Of a DNA stretch of 64,000 nucleotides, positions 49,629 to 61,479 are shown piece by piece. This DNA is from Forficula auricularia (Eukaryota; Arthropoda; Insecta; Dermaptera; Forficulidae). Where the stretch lies: positions 18,717,079-18,781,078 of the forward strand of contig JALMQS010000128.1 in NCBI GenBank assembly GCA_024734495.1, in the 5' to 3' direction. Position 1 is the first letter of the stretch; every line of letters starts with the position of its first letter. A program made the position numbers and the translations under genes. The notes under the pieces are model-generated. The model was not told where the DNA came from and did not search any database. It worked only from the letters and a program-made list of their open reading frames with translations.

Positions 49629-49632
49629 CCAT
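49629..49632 (-). CDS. Exon 1 coding part (ATG G)
   Basis: Only four coding bases lie in this exon, the start codon plus the first base of a Gly codon, before the donor gtatga. The next exon supplies GC and so completes GGC (Gly2). The stop TAA two codons upstream in the same frame excludes a longer N-terminus within the exon. The 5' leader lies in the roughly 70-100 bases above 49632. Two short upstream ATGs occur there and one opens a tiny upstream frame that ends quickly. Confidence 0.5.
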
Positions 49633-49704
49633 TTTCTGTTATTTTTTTTTAATTTTTTATTGAATTAATTCTCTCTCGTTTTTTTTTGTTCTAACGTTTT
49701 TAGC

Positions 49705-49748
49705 CTTAGAACTGTGGCAACCTCTTCATTGTTGGAATTAATTATATA
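49705..49748 (-). promoter_or_regulatory. Candidate TATA/initiator core promoter of the coiled-coil gene
   Basis: On the minus strand TATATAA (plus 49742-49748) lies about 35 bases above an arthropod-like initiator CCACAGTTC. The leader from there to the ATG would be about 80 bases. The spacing fits a focused promoter, but TATATAA is common in AT-rich DNA. Confidence 0.3.
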
Positions 49749-50409
49749 GACTTCGAGTAAACATGCCGTTGCTAGGATTCGATACAAGAGTGGGCTAGAG
49801 ATATCATCACATACTATTAAAGGGCATTTGTGCCTGTATCTGTTTATTTATATATATATTCCGTCCCCCCAGGCTTGTCTGTATGTCTGTCCCCCTAGAA
49901 ATATTCAATCAAATAACTACTAAACTTTTGTCTCTACGACAAATTCCATTAGATTCAAAATTGTAGAGGATGTAATTTTTGATATTTTTGTTTAAAAAAT
50001 TTGGAAAATAACCACCCAAATTGAGGTGGGTCAAAAATGAAAAGTCTAGTTGAAAATTCATGTTGAAAAAAAATTTCCAAAACTTTTTATTTAGAGGACA
50101 TAATAAATTGCATATTTGCACTTCAACATAAAAATTCTTGATTAATATTTCCTTAAATACATATGTACTTAGATTGTTCCTTTCTAAATTTGAGAAGAAG
50201 CAACATTTTTTGTTCTTTTTAAAAAAATTTTACCAATGAAAAAGGGAGAAATTCAATCGCAAGATTCTAAAGGTCTTAGCACAGACTCTTTCCTGTGCCT
50301 ACTGGTTAGCACTAAGAGACGAAATAATGTTTATATCTTATTATCTTGACTTAACCCGAAATATATACCTATTGATTCTTCCTCATAAGCAATATATCTT
50401 TACTTTACC

Positions 50410-50880
50410 ATACAGGGTATGGTCAAGTATTGTAATCGTGCATAAAAAAAGCGTTTTTTTTCCTTCTTTTTTTTCGAAATATCTCAAAAACGGCTAAAAG
50501 TATTGAGCAAAACCATGGCATTTCCTTCTAAAAAAGCTCTAATAAGTGAACATCGAAAGAATTATATTTTTTGAGAAAATAATTGTTTTGTCAAAATGTC
50601 TGTTAGTCTGTCTGTTCGTTAGTCTGTGCGTTACCAAATATTTGTGGACGAGCTAGCTCAAAAACTAGTGTGAATAACGAAACCAAATTTCACACTTAGT
50701 TTTGGTCCATAGAGATTAAGAGCTGATTAGATTTTGGTGCATATCGAGGGGGGTGGAGGGGGGTTAAAAATTAAAAATCTAGCCTATTTGAGCTATCTCA
50801 ACTAAATTTTGTAAACATAATCAGTGGGACCCCAGAAGTATAAACATGCAAAAACTAACCCCCCCCCCCCATTCCCTACA
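50410..50880 (+). repeat. F2 family copy
   Basis: It starts taccatacagggtatggtca and ends near a C run (50860-50870). It reads inverted to the copy at 63050-63497, whose outer end is tgaccataccctgtatggta. Confidence 0.7.
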
Positions 50881-50901
50881 TGAATTTAAATACTTTTATT
50901 A

Positions 50902-51155
50902 AAATTGGATGTTGATGAAGGCAAGGCAGTCTACAGTGGTTGTAAAAAAAATAAGACTATAATGGTTTTATTATCTTACATTTATTCGTTAAACCGACGT
51001 TGATTTGAACTACTTTCATTGACTTTTCGTTACCCTGAAGAAGGAGAGAATAAATCTCCGAAACGTCGGTTTAACGAATAAATGTAAGATAATAAATCCA
51101 TTATAGTCTTATTTTTTTACAACCCCTGTGGACTGCCTTAATCAACATCCAATTT
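50902..51155. repeat. Second foldback with the same hammerhead-like apex
   Basis: Arms of about 110 bp (for example cttacatttattcgttaaac) are inverted. The apex has CTGAAGA at 51035-51041, a GGAGA/TCTCC helix and GAAAC at 51060-51064. The arms differ from those of 25461-25710, so only the apex is shared. Confidence 0.65.
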
Positions 51156-51159
51156 CATA

Positions 51160-52034
51160 TTTATACCAGTCCGTCTCCTAAAGAAAAACGCTATCAATTT
51201 TATTAAATATTAAATATAAGTGAGGGCCCAGGTTGTATGGTAAAGTCAAGTGGATGGCCACATCAGAACACGTCAACTTATTTTATTTGTGAAAGCCACC
51301 TATTAATGGATTTTTAATTTTAATAAATAGTTTTCACCTTGAACCTAAACCATTTTCCCTAAGTAAAATTGGTTCTTTCTTTAAAAAAAATTCAATTTTA
51401 TAATATATCCATATGAAATATGATCTCAAAGTATTTAATACCTATTACCTATTGATTTTAATAAAAATAATTTTTTTATTAATTTTTATCCCTAATAATA
51501 ATAAATATATAATATTATATAAAACAATTTATTTTTATCCCACTATAAAATAAAATAAACTAATTTGAAAAATATAAAATTCGGTTGATTAAAAAAATTG
51601 TATTTTGTCCAATAATGCACAAATGATCAGTCACATTTCTTAGTTAAATTCTTGTTTAATAAGTATCTTCAATCAATAGTTAGTAAAAAAAGGTGTCTAC
51701 TTTTAATTAACAAAAAAATAAATATTCAAATAACTTTTAAGTTTGTTTTTTATTAAAATTAAGTAATTTCAATACATAGAAAATAATTTATTTGTAAACA
51801 TTTTAATATATAAAATATTACAAAATTATAATTTTTCTTTTTTCTTTTTGTAAATTTGTGGAATATGGTCGAATCGAGTTGTCCATCTGAAAAAAAAAAG
51901 ATTGAAAATAATATATTTTATAAAATTAGGAAATAGAGAATATCTTATATGAAGAATTAGAATTACTATCATACAATATTAATTTATTTAATTATATATT
52001 CTAATAATTTAATGGATTTCTTTTTCCCGATCAC
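51160..52034. other. AT-rich DNA with one MITE half
   Basis: At 51229-51290 the string gggcccaggttgtatggtaa begins a segment that recurs inverted at 62690-62752. The rest is unique AT-rich sequence. Confidence 0.4.
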
Positions 52035-52510
52035 TTGCTAATTAAATTTCATCAAAATTGGTTAAGTCATTTTCAAGATATTTAGAAAAAACTAAAAAAG
52101 TACTGAAATAAAGTACTAACTGTACTACTATTTGTGGACCGATATGTATCAAAAACTAATCAGCGATTCATTTTGTTAAACTAATGGTAGGTTTTCAATT
52201 TCATTTCAATCAGCGCAAAGGTGTGGAAAAAATCGTGGACGAAAAAAACGAAAACACACATCCATCCATCCATCCATCCATCCCCACGCACTTCCAAAAA
52301 AAATGGCACTTTTTGGCCTCTCGGCGAGATTTCAGGTAATTTTTGGCAAAACCGTCACGTGCTAAAATTCAATTTCATTGAATACTTCAATTTGTGACCT
52401 TAATTGAGTCCATGGGTTCCGTAGTCTTTACCCGAGGACCCTTTGAAGTCGCGCTTGCCGCGAGAGCGATTCCAATACTTTCTCCCATGCTTCGCATTGG
52501 ATAAAGTAAA
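52035..52510 (+). repeat. F1 family copy, 5'-truncated
   Basis: It starts within aaatttcatcaaaattggtt, carries five catc repeats near 52261-52282 and ends cattggataaagt. Confidence 0.8.
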
Positions 52511-54667
52511 AATTTCATTTCTAATTGCAATTATTTCATGTTTGGTGTGGTAAATCGTCTTTAAATTTTAACAGTGGGTTTATTATACTTTTAATGACTT
52601 AATTACAAGTTTTGAAGACTTCTTGAATTTTTGCATTTGTGAAAGAACTACCTTAAATACTTACTAAGAAATTTTTGCTGAGTTTAATAAAAAAGAAAAG
52701 ACTTATTTTGCCGAGAGTGGTTGATTCATAAGGAGAAGTTATTGGGATTGTCCTCTGACTAATGAAAATAAACATATACTTTGCAACATTGCAACGACCT
52801 AATCGAGGTTGGATAAATTTAAGTCGGGGAATGGAAGAGTTGCATCACATTTTAGGAACCGGCTTAAAGATTTATATGGGGATAACAACTCGGAGTGTAG
52901 GAGTGCTCTAGTTTGGCTCCGGATGCAAATCCACCATTCCCAAACCAAATTTCGGAAGAGAACTTCTTTTTCGATATTATGTAATTTATCTTTTTTATTG
53001 GAACTCTTTTTCTAAGGTGGCAGGCAGGGCCGTGCCTACAGGGTGGTTCAGGTGGTGCAAGACACCAAGCTCGAGGGGCGGACTTGTAACGTCCAGGCCA
53101 GAAAATTAAATTTAGTTATAATATCAAGAATTTTAAGAAAATATTATTTATAAATTTATTTTCGATAAAATGTCAATATAAGCCAGAGAGTCCTAATCGA
53201 AGAGAAACTTCGTCTGGCATTTTGATGGGACAAATTGTTCCATTATATATGTTGGGAAAGGGCGACGAATTCTATTGTCCACAAACCCAAGTCCAAATTT
53301 GTTTGGGAGAAGGAATACATAAATTTAGTAATATAATTTATAATTATTTACGAAAGAACCCCCGTCCTCCTTAATTTTTGGTTCGATTTCAACCAAAATC
53401 TAATCAGCTCTTATTCTCTCAATGCACCAAAACTACATGTGAAATCTCGATTTGATATTCACACTAGTTTTTGAGCTAGAGCTTTATTTTCTAGTATTAT
53501 TCAGAAGGGGTGGCAAATACTAACTTGCACCAGGGCGCACAATGGGTCAGGAACCCCCCTGGTGACAGGGGTCTTAAATATTGTCATAAGTCCTAGTGCT
53601 ATCAGTGAATTTATAGATATTTTCTTTCTTATTGTTTGTGGCTAGATTAAATTCAGGATAGATTTTCTTATTTTTAAATTCTAAATGGGAAACTTTCGGA
53701 AATTACTTCAAAGAAAACTACAAATATAATTAATTAATAAATGAATTTATCTTTAAGGACCAATCATAGATTTTAGAGAAAATATTCTTACATTGCATAT
53801 CAGAGAGGTTCGTCCCCTTAGCGCTAACTAAGCTTGCCAGGCCGTTAGCCAAACCCTTAAGACAAATCTCTCTCTGACATGCAACATATATAAGTATTAT
53901 AGCTAAAGACACTCAAAAAGATACTTAAATCTTTACTTTCACTGTATAATTAATTAAATTGCCATTCTAGCATTTTTTATTTGAAATCAATTACAATAAC
54001 GTTTGTTTAATCTGTTTACTGAAGCAGCGGACCACATCGCGAGTTATTTTCTTTTTTTTTTTTTATTATTCTAAATGACTTCGGTAAGAAAGACCATTTA
54101 TTCAGATCCTATGTAATTATTATTATATTTTAGATTGGTATAGCGGTCAAATTTTTGCGGCAACCTTGTGGTCTTGTACTCGGGTTTCCTTCTCCTTCAG
54201 AAGAGAATCTACTCCCTCAGACAATCTGACCTCCCACATCGAAATTTCTTATTTCTATAAAATTTAAACAGACTAAAAGTCTGTAGATATTTACTAGAGC
54301 TTTATTACGCTATACCACCTCGAGTAACCAGAAATTCCTCGTAGCTCCGAATCTACGACCGGTTATAAAAACTTCTCGGAATCCTCTTAATTTAGTGAGA
54401 TACAAGCATTGACTGAATATGGGGCTATTTTCATCTTCTTAGCATACGACATCAAATGAAAAGGCAAATTTTCAAATTTCTCGGGCTACTTACTTCTATT
54501 TTCGATTTTCTTTTTTGTTATGTTGGTGCACATGTCCCCAACATATGTTGACAATATTAGCCACCTTGCATATTTAGTTTGTTTCTTAGAGATAGAAAGT
54601 TTAGAGGTGTTTTGGAGTGCTTGGCGATTTTTTGCTATCGAAAAAAAGAATCTGTAATAAATTTTGA
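52511..54667. other. AT-rich DNA with repeat debris
   Basis: A hAT-like end, cagggccgtgcctacagggt, lies at about 53027. A short F2 piece lies at 53380-53470 and the tRNA-like foldback at 53770-53900. No gene was seen. Confidence 0.4.
53770..53900. repeat. Degenerate tRNA-like foldback
   Basis: Arms around cagagaggttcg/tccc and aagacaaatctctctctgac are inverted around about 53832. The core ctaactaagcttgccagg/ccgttagcc resembles the centre of the 31889-32163 foldback. Confidence 0.5.
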
Positions 54668-55297
54668 GTGAAAAATAAAATGATGTGCTCCAAAGCATTT
54701 GGAATTTTTACTGTGGGATTTGACGAGTCTACTTTGAGCAAAAAAAATGTTTATAAGGGATACAAGCGCTTCACAGAAGCCAGGGAAGATGTTAATGATG
54801 ACACGGCAAGTTCGGTCAAATGTGAAGATTTTGTTCACTGTTTTCTTCGATTACAATGGCGTGATGCATCGTGAGTTCTTGCCAGAAGGTCGTACGGTCA
54901 ATAAGGAATATTATCTTGAAGTTATGCGCCTTTTGCATGAAGCAATACGAAAAAAACGCCCGGATATATGGCAAAACAATTCATGGCTTTAACGCACCTG
55001 CTCACACATCGTTGCTTATCAGTGATTTTTTGGGCAAAAACAACACAGTAATAATGAATGCCTCATCCACCGTATTCAACAGACTTGGCCCCCTGCGACT
55101 TTTTCCTGTTCCCAAAAACCAAAAGACCAATGAAATGATGGAGATTTGCCACGATCGAGGAGATTAAGACGATATCGCTGGAAGAGCTCAAGGCCATACC
55201 AAAAATCGCATATTTGAAGTGCTTCGAGGATTGGAAAAACCGCTGGCACAACTATATTATATCTAAGGGGGTTACTTTGAAGGGGGCAAAATAGATA
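54668..55297 (+). pseudogene. mariner transposase relic with internal deletion
   Basis: Pieces in different frames match mariner transposase in order. GFDESTLSKKNVYKGYKRFT and EAREDVNDDTASS are from the DNA-binding part. After a deletion come FTVFFDYNGVMHREFLPEGR, TVNKEYYLEVMRLLHEAIRK and NAPAHTSLLISDFLGKNNTV, and then a C-terminal stretch with EELKAIPKIAYLKCFEDWKN. The DNAPAH catalytic Asp is lost (FNAPAH). A probable 3' terminal repeat, ttgactttttcatttgaaca, lies near 55336-55355. No 5' terminus was found, so the copy is dead and truncated. Confidence 0.85.
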
Positions 55298-55379
55298 TTG
55301 ATGAATAAATAAATATTTTTTGAGAAAAATAAGAATTGACTTTTTCATTTGAACAGTCCTCGTATATCCACACTTTCGG

Positions 55380-57281
55380 CGTAGATTGCTTCTAATTCCT
55401 ACCTTGACTAATTGGAGCAATCTTTTGGCAACTATAGTTGCTTGATATCATCATCCAACTTTTAAGTGGTCATCCTACACTTTTTATATGTAGTCCTGGG
55501 TTTTCACTTTCTCACTCTTTTTCACCATGTGAATTACATTATTAGATAATTTATCAGGAAATGAAAGGTCTGGCCCTCCTTATACCTGTACTTATTATGT
55601 TTACCTTTTCTGCCTTAATGATTGCCCGAAATATATGGTTGGAGTGCGATGACAGCAAAGTGGCAGGAATTTCTAGTTTCTTATTATTATTTGATTTAGA
55701 GTTTCCAGACTGATAACTTGATTGTAATTAAGATTTCCGAATTTTAAAATAATGCTGAAAAAAAAGATAAATTTATCTATCATTTTTTTTAGAGCTTCTA
55801 AAACTGTTATAAAATTAAAATTAAATCACTTGGCTAAAAACGTCATTTTATCGTTGAAAGGAGAAATAAAGTCATGATTTTAAATTAATAGATTAATGAG
55901 AAATTTAAAACGCTTGGTGCATACTAAATATGTTAATTTTTAAAGGAGGATGAATGAAATTCAATTGATTTATCCTCCTTTAAAAATTAATAGATTAATA
56001 CAATATGAAAAAAGTATATAATATTATTATCTATTTTAATAGAAACATATAGTTCAGCTGAACGTACAATAATAGTAGCTTCAATTTTATAATAAATTTT
56101 CGGTGGAGTTTGAAAAAATAATAATTCTATTCCATTTTTAATTATAAAAAAATACACAAGTGATTGTCCAAGAGCTGGTGACACATTTTTGACTACGGAT
56201 TTGACCCAACTAGAAATAATGCGTAATAGTACCGTCTATGATAGTTGTACAAGGAATGGCCAGACTGGCTGGCTGTAGCAGGTGGACCAGGTACTGCGCA
56301 TGGTGTGAGTGCGGTAAAAAATATAGTACATATGTGTTAAAAAATATTTTTGACCCACAATGAAATTATAAAAATTATAATTTATAGTCAATTATAAACA
56401 TAATATATTCACCCCAGACCATTTGAGTGGTGGGACGTGGAACCAGACCACCCAAAATGTATTTTTACAACATGAAAAAAATAGCATGATGCTATGAGTA
56501 TTATTTCGATATCGAGGGATCGGCTAACACCAGAATGCAGACAATAACTTAACATCTTCCCACACGAATTAATCTATATACCTACTTGAATAGTCAAGGG
56601 TTAAAATTTCCATTACTACCTGTTACCTTATTATTCAGATCGCTTGGGGAGCAAAGCACGCCAGGAACCTGGAATATTGAAATTTTCGAATTTGTATATA
56701 TACTTTTTCATGTTTAGAATCGAGAAAATTGTTTTTAAGGATTAGTTTTTTCTGACTGTCTATTTTCAGATATTCATAGATAAGATCTCAATAATGAGAG
56801 GTCGCAGAAAGTTCGTTTTGGAATCTAAATGATTTTATTTCCAAAAGAAATAGATCTTGGGATTCTAGCTATAAAACTTACTGTTTGAAAAAAAAATACT
56901 ATTTGTTCTATGGGGAAATATAATAGAGTTGTATTCATGAAATTCGGTACAAAAATTGAATTAATAGAATAAATCTCTTTGTAGAAAGTTTTAAGTTAAA
57001 TTTTTCTAGCTCACTTCACTTTCACTTTTCGATATTTTTTTTTTTTTTAATTTATTAATGAAAATTTTGGATTTATGAAATCCAGTTGATTTGATTCCCT
57101 GATGACTCACTGTATAACCGTTTTAACCCTTTTCCTTTACTAGAGATTAGATTACCGTGGGTGTGTTAAAGTCAATATTCCCTAAAGTCTCATTTTAAAG
57201 AAATACATGATTTTCGAACGTTCATTGTCAAATTGGATAATAATAAAGCTAACGCATTCGCTATTCCGTTTATCCACAGGG
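55380..57281. other. AT-rich DNA upstream of the candidate exon
   Basis: It holds the hairpin at 55933-55990 and a GC-richer patch at 56230-56320. No partner exon for 57282-57428 was found. Confidence 0.4.
55933..55990. repeat. Perfect 19-bp hairpin
   Basis: ttaatttttaaaggaggat (55933-55951) and its exact inverse (55972-55990) enclose a 20-base loop. Confidence 0.6.
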
Positions 57282-57428
57282 AAGAGAATGGAATTCACTT
57301 CTAGAAACCTTCTTTTCCGCGAGCTACAACATTCAATTATCCAAGACCAGGCCGCTGAAATTGCTTACGATTCTTCTTCTTTTCATGATGCAGTAGTCAA
57401 TCCTCACCTGATTAAGTTGCACTTTCTG
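57282..57428 (+). CDS. Candidate isolated internal exon (49 codons)
   Basis: The segment lies between a good acceptor (ccgtttatccacag) and a donor (TTTCTG|gtataa). It is open throughout: two bases complete a codon, then it reads KRMEFTSRNLLFRELQHS, IIQDQAAEIAYDSSSFHDAV and VNPHLIKLHFL, ending in phase 0. Base and codon use are clearly richer in G and C than the DNA around it. I do not recognise the protein. Partner exons were not found within several kb, so it may belong to a gene with long introns reaching beyond the window, or be a stranded exon. Confidence 0.4.
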
Positions 57429-58929
57429 GTATAACTTATTCTCACATCAATAATATTTTTAATCAACTCCAACACGTATCGTTCCTAGACTTTATCCATA
57501 GTGGTTTTAAATATTAATATCTTTATTCCTCTATTCAGAGAGTCTTTTTGAAGTCAATTGTAATAAAAAAGTACTATTGCAGATTTGATGCTTTAGTAGT
57601 TGAATTGTTTAACTTGAAATTACTAAGATCGCACAATTTTAATACGCTCACCAGAATGCAATGCGATTCAACCCCTATTTCTGGACTCGTTTTCAAGTAC
57701 TGGAGAAAGTTTATAGTAAACTGGGTATCATTCTTGCGGAGACAGGGGAACTAAATTATTGCTGTTCTCTTAGGCAAAACAGATTCAATAAATTAATTTT
57801 GATCAAAATTGGTTAAGGCATTTTTAAGAGATTTAGATTTAGAAGAAACTAAAAATGTAAAAAAGTACTAATGTTTGTGAGCCGTTATGTACGAAAAGCT
57901 AAAGAGAGCTTCATTTTGTTAAAGTAATAGTATGTTTTCAATTTCATTTCAATCGGTTGTACGATGTGGAAGAAATCGTTGATGAAACAAAGGAATCCAT
58001 ATTCAATACATATATCCCCACAGTCTAATTGAAAAAATCCCTGCGACGGGGCGTAGGAAGATGGTAGATTTCGTGGGGGCTCAACCCCCCCCCTCCCTTT
58101 AGAGTGCTCCTATCAAAAACTTTTCAGACACAAGTTGTAGAGGTTAATTAGTAGAATATTAGTCATTTGCAACCAAATTTATTTCATTCATATTAACGTT
58201 GTTATGAATTTTTTAGGGTTTCAACCTCCCATCAATTCCACCCCCTTGGGGCTGAAGTCACCAACAACTAATCAGTTCTTGTTTACATCAAGTCTAAATT
58301 ATGTGACAAATTTTATTGCAATCGGTTGAACGTTGAATGGAGGGTGGTTTTGGGGTCTAAGGGCTAAGGGCCATGATCGGAAAAACTATGATGAAATTTT
58401 CCGTAATTTGCCCACGAGAGTGAGCGCAATAGGTATATTTCTTCGTAATCTACCTAAAAAAACGAAAGCATTTTCAAGACTTAAAAGCTACTCACAAATT
58501 TTTGTGGTTTTTCACTTTTTAAGAATGATAAGTTGAAATTTATCATAGACTTAATATATACCTACACACTTGTTTTAATCTCACCTTATTAAACCGTATG
58601 AAAATTTCTTATAATAACAACAATTTTCTACTTGAATGTCTAAACCGAAATTCTTATGAGTTCTTCGTTTTGTGTATACAAACATTATGAGAACTGAACA
58701 AACTATCTACGACCTACAATTTTCGAATTATCAATGGTAATGAAATTCAGGAGGCAAAAATCATAATTATACATGTTTCTGATATTTCGCCGTCTCGTAA
58801 TTTGTTAAAAAATAATTTTATTTTGCTTATAGAAAATATTTTAATTTTATCCTATTTTTAAATATATTATTATTTGTTCCCGTTTGATGAGAATGCGGTC
58901 AAATCGATTACTGATTTAAGAAATTGAGA

Positions 58930-59185
58930 ATGTTTTTTTTTTGGAAAGGCCACGGATAGAAGAATCGCTATCTAAATTTTATCTATATTTATATCGAAGA
59001 GGCTGCAAAGTTCAAAAATCAAGTCTAGACAGGTTTTAACTGAATATAAATTATTAGAATGCATTTTTTTGAAAAGGCCACGGATAGAAGAATCGCTATC
59101 TAAATGTTATCTGTTTATATCGAAGAAGGTGGAAAGGTAAAAAATCAAGTCCAGACAGGTTTAAACTGAATATAAATTATTATTA
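58930..59185 (+). repeat. Two-copy, about 125-bp tandem duplication
   Basis: ggccacggatagaagaatcg, followed by a stretch to aactgaatataaattatta, occurs twice with about 90 percent identity by eye. Confidence 0.8.
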
Positions 59186-59351
59186 ATTTCTGTTACTCCT
59201 GTAGCTAAAAAAGCTCTAAAAAAGCTCTCTTTGGCCTAGACTCTATGTAGTTTTTGGCAAAATCATCAGTTGCTAAAATTCAGTCTGATTGAATACTACA
59301 ATTTTGGACTTTGGTTGAGACCATTTTGAAGTCGCCAATTACAATATGCTA

Positions 59352-60075
59352 AAGAAATAAACTGCAACGGATCGTTGCTAAACTTTATCCAAATTCATTT
59401 GAAATATTAATATGTTTATTCCTTTATTATTAGTCAGATATCACTTGCAATTTGCAGTTCATGTTGACTTTAAGTCAAAAATAATGATCGATTCTCATTT
59501 AATAGTCGAGGAATAACCATTTAAAAAAAGTACTATCTTACTCTAGAGTAAGGTACTTTAAAATATACTTTTACTAAAAACTTTATTTAACCTTTTTTGT
59601 TGTCCCCAAGATACTTAATTAGGATATTAAATTTCATCAAAATTGGTTAATTCATTTTCAAGATATTTAGAAAAAACTAAAAAAGTACTAAAATAAAGTA
59701 CTAATGTTTGTGGGCCGATATGTACCAAAAACTAATCAGCGCTTCATGTTGTTAAAAGAATTGTAGGTTTTCAATTTCATTTCAATCGGTGCAAAGGTGT
59801 GGAAAAAAACGATAACATAAATACATACGATACATCCATCCATCCATTCGCACGCACTTCCAAAAAAAATGGCACTTTTTGGCCTCTCGACGAGACCCCA
59901 GGTAATTTTTGGCAAAATCGTCACGTGCTAAAATTCAATCTAATTGAATACTACAATTTGTGACGTTAATTAAGTCCATGGGTTCCGTAGTCTTTACCTG
60001 AGAATCCTTTGAAGTCGCGCTTGCCGAGAGTCCGATTACAATATTTTACCCATGCTTCGCATTGGATAAAGTAAA
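59352..60075 (+). repeat. F1 family copy, near full length
   Basis: It includes the 5' end aaataaactgcaacggatcg, one short internal satellite unit (59480-59520) and the 3' end cattggataaagt. Diverged pieces of F1 lie just upstream (57770-58030, 59250-59345). Confidence 0.8.
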
Positions 60076-60477
60076 AAAAAGTGAAAAAGTCATTCTTACT
60101 TGATTATCTAATATTTTTAATTTTTTAATTTCAATTATTTTTTATCTTACACCTGCCGAAAATTGAATTTTCTTGCTTGTGTATCTACATTAGTATATAT
60201 TGTATTAATGAGTTAAATTTTTTGATAGCTGTTATGTGTTGTATCACAAGTTTTGTTAATATTAACACTATATGTGTATACGAAAGAAGAATATTCATAT
60301 TTGTTGGAGATAGATAAGATCTCGGATATTTGAATAAAATTTGTTCATTTACGGACAGTTATTTTTGAATGACAGGATATGATTAACATCCCCTAGAGAT
60401 CTTTTGTCACAGTCACAATAGAGGTGACCTCTAAATCCGATTTTATAAAGATACTAGCTGCAAGGCCCGCCTTCGGC

Positions 60478-60920
60478 TGGACCCCCAACCCACGCACCCC
60501 ACACTCCCACCCCACGCACCCCACACTCCCACCCCACGCACCCCACACTCCCACCCCCCCCCCCCCCCACCACACACCCCGAAACCCACTCAGCACCCCC
60601 CCCCCCCCCCGCACCATGCACCCGTGCCCCCCACCCCACACTCAATCCCGCACCCCACCCCCGTACCACTCTTCTACGCCCCTGGACCCTCACCTGAACC
60701 CCCACTCCACCAACCCTGCACCATCACCCCCGCACCCCATCCACCCAGGGCCTCACCCCGTGACCTCCACCCCCACCTATCCCTGGACTCCACCCTCACC
60801 ACCCCCTGCACTCCCACCCTACTCCGCCTCATTTCCTCACCCCACCCCCATTCCACCCCGCGTACCCCATACCCTAACCCACCCCTACTCCTTTCCACCC
60901 CCGGACCCACCCCACGCACC
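60478..60920. repeat. C-rich low-complexity tract (CCCCACnCC)
   Basis: The tract consists of cccacgcaccccacactccc-type repeats that decay into C-rich sequence without A/T runs. It follows gatactagctgcaaggcccg, a repeat-end-like string. Long frames read through it on both strands are composition artefacts. It could be an expanded microsatellite or a read-error-prone tract. Confidence 0.7.
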
Positions 60921-61479
60921 CAGTTTTTCTATTTCTAGCGTTCTAGTGACCCACAGATTATGTATACAAAACTTGGTTAAGTTGGCTCTAAGGGTAAGAA
61001 TTTTCATATTTTGACCCTCCCTCCTTTTTGGGTAGTTTTTTGGGGGAATTTTTTTAAACAAAAGTTGTCAGAAATCACATCCCCTACAACTTTTCTTATA
61101 ATAAAATTTGCTGTAGAGTTAATAGTTTAGGAGTTATTTGATCATTTTCATTCGTGCGCCCCCCCCCCCCCCAAACCCCCTTTTGGAGTCAAAATATCAA
61201 AACGTTATATAGCTATAAACATAAGTTAGAAGACATCTAATTGAAATATGAAATTTCATAATAATCACTTCAGCCGTTTTTACGTGAATCGTGACCAACT
61301 TTTCGCGGAGCCCACGGAAACATACAGACAGACAGACATACAGAGAGGAATTTTGTTGAGGGTGTTTTAGTTCATAACTTTGCTTGAAACGTTTGCAACC
61401 AAAATTTGGCGTGATTTGGAGCAATGTACAGACAAAACCTTAATTTTATATATATATTGACTCTGGCATGTTTGTATGC

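Larger units (their letters stand above)
43962..49632 (-). pseudogene. Six-exon gene for a predicted N-myristoylated coiled-coil protein, frame-broken as read
   Basis: I do not recognise this family. Six exons on the minus strand join through GT-AG introns with agreeing phases: 49632-49629, 49557-49511, 47357-47172, 46773-46696, 46609-46503 and 46418-43962. The ATG (aacagaaaATGg) has A at -3 and G at +4, and a stop lies two codons upstream. The N-terminus MGNCLCKRKKKERR combines a myristoylation-type start, Cys4 and Cys6 for palmitoylation, and a basic run, so the product is probably tethered to a cytoplasmic membrane face. Next come an acidic Asp/Glu/Ser-rich part and a Gln/Glu/Lys/Leu-rich coiled coil. 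A single-copy product would be about 310 residues. Breaks: one base missing in an A8 run (exon 5), one missing near 46325-46330 (exon 6), and TAA in place of a probable Gln codon. Exon 6 also holds a nine-copy array. It could be a recent pseudogene or a live gene with assembly indels. Confidence 0.6.

Noticed and set aside
55076..55420. 114-codon open frame on the minus strand
   Set aside because: It is the antisense of the mariner relic.
60424..61014. 196-codon open frame, and opposing frames at 60393-60919
   Set aside because: Reading C-rich low-complexity DNA gives Pro/His/Thr- or Gly/Trp/Val-only proteins in several frames at once.
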